Source: Nocardia ignorata NBRC 108230
GTDB taxonomy: Bacteria > Actinomycetota > Actinomycetes > Mycobacteriales > Mycobacteriaceae
Assembly: GCF_001612905.1 (NCBI RefSeq)
Contig: NZ_BDBI01000005.1
Span: 186,001 to 250,000, forward strand
DNA: 64,000 nt
Reading direction: 5' to 3'
Shown: positions 62,720-64,000 of the stretch, piece after piece
How the letters are laid out: every line of letters begins with the position of its first letter
Position numbering within the stretch: the stretch's first letter is position 1
Notes under the pieces: model-generated
The model's database searches: none
What the model was told of the DNA's origin: nothing
The model's input: the letters and a program-made list of their open reading frames with translations, nothing else
Position numbers and translations under genes: made by a program

Positions 62720-63711
62720 AGCTGGAAATCTTGCAGGTTACCGACTGTCCGAACGTGGCCGTGCTCGAACAACGCCTGCGCCAGGCCATCGCAGGCACGG
62801 GAATCGTTATCGACCTCGCCCACCGGATTATCAAGGACGCCGGTCAGGCCGCCGACGCCGGAATGACCGGCTCACCCACTCTTCTGGTCGAAGGCCGCGA
62901 TCCGTTCGCGGTGCCGGGACAATCCCCGAGTATTTCGTGCCGGCTCTACCGCACCAACGACGGCGGAATCGACGGCGCACCCTCGGTCGCGGCGATTCGC
63001 GAAGCATTGTCCATCACCACATCACCGGTCTCGGAGTCGGAGGACGGACCGGCGGCGTGCTGTCCCGGCCCCGTTCCGGAATCGGTAGCTGACTCATTGA
63101 CTGCCTGGCGTGGCCGCGCCCAACCCGTCGACGCGTTCGAGAAGGCCTTTCATCAAGCCGTTCTGCGTGGCTTCGCCGCCACAGGTGGAGCGCCCACTGT
63201 CGACGAACTTGCCACCATCTTCGGCGCGGACGTCTCTGTGCCGCAGGTGCTACGCCGACTACATGAGGGCGATGTGATCCGGCTCGACAGCTCGGGTGCG
63301 ATCGCTGCGGCGTACCCGTTCTCTGCTGTGCCGACCGCACACCGAGTCCATATCGACGGTGGCGCGACCGTCTACGCCATGTGTGCCATCGACGCGTTGG
63401 GCATGTCCGCCATGCTCGGCGCCGACACCACGATCGAGACCACGGCCCCCGATACCGGGCAACCCATCACCGTCGCCGTTCGTGACCAGCAGTTGACCGC
63501 GACCCCAACCACCGCCGTCGTGTTCGTCGGCGGGCAAGCCGCGCAGGGTCCTTCCGCCGAGACCTGCTGCAGCTGTTTGAACTTCTTCCCCGACCGCGAG
63601 AGCAGCCAATCCTGGGCAGCCACTCATCCGGCTATCAGCGGCACCGTTGTAGACCTCACTGAGGCACATGACCTCGGCAACGCCATTTTCGGACAACTGC
63701 TACGTCCGTGA
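62716..63711 (+). CDS. merB: organomercurial lyase MerB fused to an N-terminal thioredoxin-like domain
   Basis: 331 residues from GTG 62716, with AGGAGG seven bases upstream. Residues 1-100 are thioredoxin-like (LEILQVTDCPNVAVLEQRL, cis-proline loop GMTGSPTLLVEG). Residues about 130-330 are MerB. VYAMCAIDALG supplies the catalytic Cys and Asp (Cys96/Asp99 of R831b) and TCCSCLNFF the second cysteine (Cys159). Cys117 of the plasmid enzyme is not conserved. MerB splits carbon-mercury bonds to give Hg(II). No mercuric reductase (merA) follows in the window. The extra domain might pass Hg(II) on or supply thiols. Confidence 0.9.
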   Translation: MKLEILQVTDCPNVAVLEQRLRQAIAGTGIVIDLAHRIIKDAGQAADAGMTGSPTLLVEGRDPFAVPGQSPSISCRLYRTNDGGIDGAPSVAAIREALSITTSPVSESEDGPAACCPGPVPESVADSLTAWRGRAQPVDAFEKAFHQAVLRGFAATGGAPTVDELATIFGADVSVPQVLRRLHEGDVIRLDSSGAIAAAYPFSAVPTAHRVHIDGGATVYAMCAIDALGMSAMLGADTTIETTAPDTGQPITVAVRDQQLTATPTTAVVFVGGQAAQGPSAETCCSCLNFFPDRESSQSWAATHPAISGTVVDLTEAHDLGNAIFGQLLRP

Positions 63712-63765
63712 CCATCTGTCACAGCAGATGAGAACAGCCGGATCGGTTACACGGCCGACCGAGGA

Positions 63766-64000
63766 TCAGTCGGAGCCCCAACGCTGTTCGGTGATCACAC
63801 CGTTGCCCGCCAGCCAGGCGACGGGATCGATCTTGTTGCTGTTCTGGTCCCAGATCTCGAGGTGCAGGTGGGGGCCGGTGGACTGGCCGCGGTTGCCGAC
63901 TGCGGCGATCACGTCACCGGCGTTGACCCGGTCTCCGGCTTGCACGTAGTACTCGTTGATGTGGCCATAGACGGCGATCGTGCCGTCGTCCTGCTGCACG
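63766..64000 (-). CDS. M23-family peptidoglycan peptidase, C-terminal part (5' end outside window)
   Basis: Only the last 77 or so residues are visible; the gene starts beyond the window. VYGHINEYYVQAGDRVNAGD and the zinc motif GPHLHLEIWDQN are the hallmarks of LytM/M23 endopeptidases, followed by IDPVAWLAG at the C-terminus. It cleaves peptide cross-links of peptidoglycan. In actinobacterial conjugative elements such enzymes often belong to the transfer machinery; here the context is too short to say. Convergent with merB. Confidence 0.85.
   Translation of the reverse strand, partial: VQQDDGTIAVYGHINEYYVQAGDRVNAGDVIAAVGNRGQSTGPHLHLEIWDQNSNKIDPVAWLAGNGVITEQRWGSD

Overview
The window is high-GC actinobacterial DNA. 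An amidase with LGFP repeats, MmpL-type transporters, a CmtR-type cadmium sensor and arsenate reductases of the mycothiol type point to the Mycobacteriales (Nocardia, Rhodococcus, Gordonia or a Mycolicibacterium). Gene content is that of a mobilizable plasmid or integrated element carrying metal resistance. I found no rRNA, tRNA, CRISPR array, intact transposase, replication initiator or ParA.

Layout. 1-2.8 kb: the end of a peptide deformylase gene, then small leftward genes of unknown function. 2.8-7.1 kb: a mobilization module, with a palindrome-rich candidate oriT, a MobC-like protein, a relaxase and a third coupled gene. 7.1-17.4 kb: a large arsenic locus: a decayed phosphatase-like gene, ArsO-type flavoprotein, MFS transporter, second flavoprotein, an ArsR-ArsN acetyltransferase fusion, ArsR, Acr3, three ArsC-type proteins, ArsD and ArsA. 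17.5-25.6 kb: a phosphate block (PstSCAB, an atypical PhoB-like regulator, another ArsR, an aquaporin and a PhoX phosphatase). Together these suggest a strategy of detoxifying arsenate while securing phosphate.

25.7-39.4 kb: plasmid backbone. Leftward genes include a primase fused in frame to a glutaredoxin domain. They share an upstream tandem element, CTTTCGATAC, which also occurs beside the mobilization region. Rightward is a gene of about 2,400 codons encoding an adenine methyltransferase-helicase, with an out-of-frame gene nested in its 5' part. 39.4-40.1 kb holds degraded coding remnants.

40.1-48.7 kb: an orphan histidine kinase, an MMPL transporter and a cadmium/lead block (CmtR, P-type ATPase, LspA, MFS, CadD) with two CmtR-like operators. 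48.8-58.6 kb: AraC regulator, secreted amidase, sterol-desaturase-like protein, then a block around a CsoR/CstR-family repressor that lacks the copper-ligand histidine. Three matching palindromes lie before the repressor gene and its MMPL neighbour. HXXEE, DUF3703, methyltransferase and small membrane-protein genes follow. 58.7-62.2 kb: an envelope thiol-disulfide module (DsbA-like, VKOR, two TlpA-like, CcdA). 62.3-63.7 kb: MerR and a thioredoxin-MerB fusion without MerA. The window ends inside a leftward M23 peptidase gene.

All functional calls rest on reading translated sequence and motifs; no database search was run.
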